This document shows positions 38,549 to 41,508 of a DNA stretch of 41,508 bases, in pieces; within the stretch, counting starts at the first letter, position 1; each line of letters opens with the position of its first letter. A program made the position numbers and the translations under genes. This stretch comes from CALRGL01 sp964374035 (GTDB taxonomy: Bacteria > Patescibacteriota > Patescibacteriia > UBA9934 > GWF2-40-263), in NCBI GenBank assembly GCA_964374035.1, contig CAYJWY010000005.1, positions 1-41,508 on the forward strand, given 5' to 3'. The notes below the pieces were generated by a model, which had not been told where the DNA came from, ran no database searches, and was given only the letters and a program-made list of their open reading frames with translations.

Positions 38549-38848
38549 CTATGTTGTACTCTTTTCCTTTTCTTCACGCTGGATTTTCTCCCCATAGGTC
38601 TTCACGGCAAACTGCAGGTCATACCCAACCATCTTCCAATCGTTCATGATCGCGCAACGATCCGCTTCGTTTGGATTCACGCTCTCGTTATAACGGTCAA
38701 AATTCCCGTTCAAATCTAAGGTACGAGACACGCCTTCGAGGAGTGATGGTCGCGCAAATAGGTAGTAAGTTAAACTTCTTTCAAATCCCATACTGTGTTC
38801 AGAATAGCCCGTCTTTACATTCAACGCAATCTCAAGAATTTCGTTCAA
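38549..38848 (-). CDS. Small hypothetical protein
   Basis: At most 99 residues if TTG 38846-38848 is the start; an ATG at 38789-38791 would give 80. No family recognised, no membrane span. It is held between the Nudix gene and DUF2335 gene with only one to five bases on either side, so it probably belongs to the same transcript. Features: FERSLTYYLFARPSLLEGVS, DRCAIMNDWKMVGYDLQFAV. Confidence 0.62.
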   Translation of the reverse strand: MNEILEIALNVKTGYSEHSMGFERSLTYYLFARPSLLEGVSRTLDLNGNFDRYNESVNPNEADRCAIMNDWKMVGYDLQFAVKTYGEKIQREEKEKSTT

Positions 38849-38852
38849 TCAT

Positions 38853-39278
38853 TCAGATGTCTCTTAAAATAGCACGTTGAACCAAGTCTGGAATAATGTT
38901 AGATAGGATTATTTCGCTGACCTCCCCATCATCTCTATCCTCCATGCCCAACCAGCCAAACGCAACAATTTCGGATGTTGGTACAGGCACACCCCCAATC
39001 GATCCAGAATACAATTTACTATGTACCGTCTTTCCAGGTTGGCCTGCCACAACAGCCTCATACTCACCGATGTACTGGAGCATTGACGGATCAAGCTCGC
39101 ACGAACGTTCTTCACGAATCTCTCGAACAAGTGAATTTTCGATCGTCTCCCCTTCCTTAGTGCTTCCGCCCTGCATCAACCATTGTGATGTGACATGATC
39201 GCGCGACTTTCGATTCATGAGAAACTTCGTCTTTTCTTCGCTCAAAATCAACAGGGCGCTTTTATTGATGTTAGCCAT
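38853..39278 (-). CDS. Nudix hydrolase
   Basis: 141 residues with a full Nudix box, G-x5-E-x7-REIREERS (GGSTKEGETIENSLVREIRE begins it). Nudix enzymes cleave nucleoside diphosphates linked to a second moiety; the substrate here is unknown. Surrounding residues (SQWLMQGGSTK, VPVPTSEIVAFGWLGME) fit an ordinary Nudix fold. It is five bases downstream of the glycosyltransferase-like gene. The Gly that normally follows EE in the box is replaced by Ser. Confidence 0.87.
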   Translation of the reverse strand: MANINKSALLILSEEKTKFLMNRKSRDHVTSQWLMQGGSTKEGETIENSLVREIREERSCELDPSMLQYIGEYEAVVAGQPGKTVHSKLYSGSIGGVPVPTSEIVAFGWLGMEDRDDGEVSEIILSNIIPDLVQRAILRDI

Positions 39279-39283
39279 AGGAT

Positions 39284-40633
39284 TTATACAATCAATGGTA
39301 ACGTAGGAACTTCGCTCTCTCTTCCCAGAACCAAATCTTCAATGCGGTACGTTCCGTGTGTGGGAGCTTCAATGTAGCCGTTCCATGCCATACGCGCAAC
39401 TCCGCCGGACTCAATCCAATCCATGAGCCACTCGTCTGTGTAACGCGCGTCATGCATCGACACACCGCCTCCGACATACTGCAACCAGATACGATTAAAC
39501 TCTTCTTGCGATCCAATGGGCGGAGCCATCACAACGGCAATTCCAAGCGCACAATAAAAAGAGAGTTCACTTGGCTTGGTCCACAAGATATCGGTCGTCG
39601 CGAGCGTTTTGTTGAAACCTTCAAAGTACGCGGCACGCGAAGAAAATTCAGGAATCAAAACCCATTCACCGAGTTCAGCTTCAAGTCCAAGCTCCTTCAC
39701 CGCTTGTCGATAAGACAAGGCACTTTCTTTTCGTGTGCCTGCCAACAAATTAAATCGTATTTCATGACGTGCAATGAGAGGCTTCAAACTTTTTAAAATC
39801 GAGATGCCCAGTTGTCGTTGCGCTCCTGCACCACCAACGGTAAAGGTCAACGTGAGTGGATGCGCGGCCTTCGCTTGCAAACAACGCTGTGGTCCAAGTT
39901 CTGCTTTAAGCGTGCGCGCGTAGCGTTCATGAAAAACACCTTGTGGATCAAGATTGCATAGACGTGCGGTGAGTAAATCTTTCAATACGGTACTTTGTGC
40001 GCCCCCAATCAATTCCTTTGGCAAGGGAAATCCCGTCAAAAAAATTTGCTCAGGGCGAACACCGTACAATTTCAATCGTTCCACGCATCGACCATTCGAG
40101 GCAAGATACTTAATGCGACTCTTGTGTGGATTCATTGGCGCCCAAGCTCGAGAGATGTCTGCGTCCGTGGTCACACACCAAATATCGCCTGGATAATCAA
40201 AATAGTCGGCCATGAACGCGGGAATAAAAAACGTCGTAACCAAAGGCTTTGAATCTTTGGCAAGCGTATCAATAAAATGCTTGCCAAATCCTCCCTTCAT
40301 CATGTGATAAATCTGTCGTAATTGAAGATTCGGCCGAGACAAATCTCGACGTGGATAAAACGGTGCAATCTGTTGCCAACGATCAAGGGCTTCAAACATG
40401 GCACTGCCAATAACAGGTATGGGTTTCATGCGCGAAATGGTTTCGTAGATTTCTCGACTCTGAACCCAATAATCGCGATCCTTGTCTGGAATGCCCTTGT
40501 AATCGTTTGCGGAAAGTACCGTGCCGCCGGAAAGATCCTTGAGTGCATACGCGGCGCGGCTGTGACCATACCCCATATTGACGTCAACCACATGCGCACC
40601 AACGTAACCCTTGTTGTGTGAGTGATTGGTCAT
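39284..40633 (-). CDS. Putative GT-B glycosyltransferase
   Basis: 449 residues. MGYGHSRAAYAL near the N-terminus resembles the GxGH-x-RAA motif of MGDG synthase and MurG-like enzymes, and TFTVGGAGAQRQLG resembles the glycine motif of the C-terminal domain. TKPSELSFYCALGIAVVMAPPIG is like a nucleotide-sugar binding segment. Probable activity: transfer of a sugar to a lipid or other acceptor at the membrane. The acceptor, the donor and the exact family are not certain. It lies three bases from the LOG gene and five from the Nudix gene. Confidence 0.7.
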   Translation of the reverse strand: MTNHSHNKGYVGAHVVDVNMGYGHSRAAYALKDLSGGTVLSANDYKGIPDKDRDYWVQSREIYETISRMKPIPVIGSAMFEALDRWQQIAPFYPRRDLSRPNLQLRQIYHMMKGGFGKHFIDTLAKDSKPLVTTFFIPAFMADYFDYPGDIWCVTTDADISRAWAPMNPHKSRIKYLASNGRCVERLKLYGVRPEQIFLTGFPLPKELIGGAQSTVLKDLLTARLCNLDPQGVFHERYARTLKAELGPQRCLQAKAAHPLTLTFTVGGAGAQRQLGISILKSLKPLIARHEIRFNLLAGTRKESALSYRQAVKELGLEAELGEWVLIPEFSSRAAYFEGFNKTLATTDILWTKPSELSFYCALGIAVVMAPPIGSQEEFNRIWLQYVGGGVSMHDARYTDEWLMDWIESGGVARMAWNGYIEAPTHGTYRIEDLVLGRESEVPTLPLIV

Positions 40634-40636
40634 ACA

Positions 40637-41407
40637 TTAAAAAAACGTTCGCTCTTCTGATGTCTTAATCACCTCATAGGCCTCCTCAGCCGTATCCACC
40701 ACCTGAAAAATATCGAGGTACTTCTTGTCGATGGCCTTGTACTTTTTCAGTTGTGTCTCTTTCATCCAATCAATAAGCCCATCCCAAAAATCGTGACCAA
40801 TGCATACGACCGGCGTTGGTTGCATCTTGTTTGTTTCGATCAGTGTGACAATCTCAAAAAACTCGTCCATGGTCCCAAACCCACCCGGAAAAAATACATA
40901 GACCTGAGCAGACGCGGCCATCATGACTTTTCTGGAAAAAAAGTAATGGAACGCATGGCCCTTGTTTACATAGGCGTTTAGGTGCTGTTCATCTGGAAGC
41001 TTAATATTAAATCCTATGGATCTTCCACCAGCCTCAAACGCACCCTTGTTACCCGCCTCCATAATTCCAGGACCGCCACCTGTGATGACGGTGTATCCAC
41101 CCTTGGCACACAGCGTCCCAAGTTTCTGCGCGACTTTGTACCACTTACTGGATGGAGGAATCCGTGTGCCTCCCCAAAACGTCACTTCTTTGCTTGTTTC
41201 AGAAAGCAACTGAAACCCTTCAACAAACTCGGCCATGATGCGAAAAATGCGCCAGGACAATTCGTTAATACGCGTTGGCTTTGACTGTTGTTTGATTTCC
41301 TGAGCGGTCAACGGAATGCGACACATCCCATCATTGGCATGCATGGGATTGGCGCAGTCATGATCACTCAGCTTAAAAGGCATATCTTGTTGTGACATAG
41401 AATTCAT
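40637..41407 (-). CDS. LOG-family Rossmann-fold protein
   Basis: 256 residues. The family marks are VITGGGPGIMEAGNKGAFEAG and VFFPGGFGTMDEFFEI, which hold the AMP-binding and catalytic residues of cytokinin-activating LOG phosphoribohydrolases; the bacterial members hydrolyse nucleoside 5'-monophosphates in similar fashion. It is often misannotated as lysine decarboxylase. The N-terminus (MNSMSQQDMPFKLSD) is not conserved; ATG 41396-41398 is an alternative. It heads a nine-gene minus-strand run. No Shine-Dalgarno. Confidence 0.9.
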   Translation of the reverse strand: MNSMSQQDMPFKLSDHDCANPMHANDGMCRIPLTAQEIKQQSKPTRINELSWRIFRIMAEFVEGFQLLSETSKEVTFWGGTRIPPSSKWYKVAQKLGTLCAKGGYTVITGGGPGIMEAGNKGAFEAGGRSIGFNIKLPDEQHLNAYVNKGHAFHYFFSRKVMMAASAQVYVFFPGGFGTMDEFFEIVTLIETNKMQPTPVVCIGHDFWDGLIDWMKETQLKKYKAIDKKYLDIFQVVDTAEEAYEVIKTSEERTFF

Positions 41408-41459
41408 TGTGTGTTATCCCGTATCTTCTCTTAATTTAGGAACAAACAAGATTTCATCG

Positions 41460-41508
41460 TTGTCTGTCATCCTGAGTGCATCCGAAGGATCTCTTGTGAC
41501 GAAGACGT
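41460..41508. repeat. Family A repeat at the window end
   Basis: The last 49 bases equal positions 22-70 of the 105-bp unit at the other end with two differences. The unit is cut by the window edge. Confidence 0.9.

Noticed and set aside
1..41508. Recoded stop codon (UGA as Gly or Trp), as in some CPR groups
   Set aside because: Core genes such as dnaK, nrdJ and the antiporter are full length with the standard code, and UGA ends several genes in a sensible place.
1..41508. Circular element, because both ends carry the same repeat
   Set aside because: The repeat is a dispersed family in this window, and the ends are cut at different unit positions; assembly break in a repeat is the simpler reading.

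Overview
The window looks like part of a scaffold from a Candidatus Patescibacteria (CPR) genome, perhaps close to the Uhrbacteria/Magasanikbacteria group. The clade guess is inference. It rests on the gene set: a small glycine-rich CxxC protein, a class II ribonucleotide reductase, an ABC-F ATPase, a DUF2335 protein and many hypothetical proteins. It also rests on the many intergenic hairpin repeats and on the near absence of Shine-Dalgarno sequences in front of core genes. The standard genetic code reads every core gene. There are four assembly gaps (6263-6362, 14886-14895, 17302-17401, 19224-19323), each next to or inside repeated sequence, and both window ends lie in the same repeat family.

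Layout. 1-9.3 kb is a heat-shock block, mostly on the minus strand: hrcA-grpE-(gap)-dnaK-ybaK under a perfect CIRCE operator, then dnaJ and tgt. A plus-strand hicB-hicA-racemase block sits between dnaK/ybaK and dnaJ. A PP2C phosphatase with a coiled-coil tail lies upstream of hrcA. 9.3-13.1 kb holds two divergent orphan genes, a CPA2 cation/proton antiporter with an RCK domain, tRNA-Glu(CTC) and another orphan gene. 13.2-17.8 kb holds a protein with a C-terminal J domain, a Gly-rich zinc-ribbon protein, an ABC-F ATPase and a heptad-repeat coiled-coil protein whose repeat array was not assembled. 17.8-20.4 kb has two more orphan genes and a long repeat-bearing leader. 20.5-24.1 kb is a cell-wall pair (murF and a class B PBP) plus a possible DUF4178 protein. 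24.2-28.5 kb has a GC-rich orphan gene, a methyltransferase, two tRNA-Pro genes and a copper-type multicopper oxidase. 27.9-33.5 kb has a corrinoid adenosyltransferase, a lipoprotein glycosidase and B12-dependent ribonucleotide reductase (nrdJ). 33.5-41.4 kb is a tightly packed nine-gene minus-strand run from a LOG-family protein to a DnaQ-like exonuclease.

How genes fit together. HrcA/CIRCE should control the chaperones. CobA-type adenosyltransferase makes the adenosylcobalamin that NrdJ needs, and the nrdJ promoter carries two NrdR-box-like palindromes. The PBP and MurF serve peptidoglycan synthesis.

Most interesting signal. Six orphan genes (9379-9813, 9990-10472, 12489-13076, 17912-18940, 19717-20346, 24319-25137) share one architecture: a separate promoter with a good -35 and 17-bp spacer, a clear Shine-Dalgarno, one gene, and an intrinsic terminator. 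The neighbouring core genes lack Shine-Dalgarno sequences. One of these genes has a terminator-like hairpin whose loop could pair with the 5' end of the leader. A seventh locus (29888-30020) looks like the same cassette without an open reading frame. Other notable points are a palindromic in-frame insertion in tgt and a GC-rich repeat shared by the disordered segments of dnaJ, dnaK and grpE.
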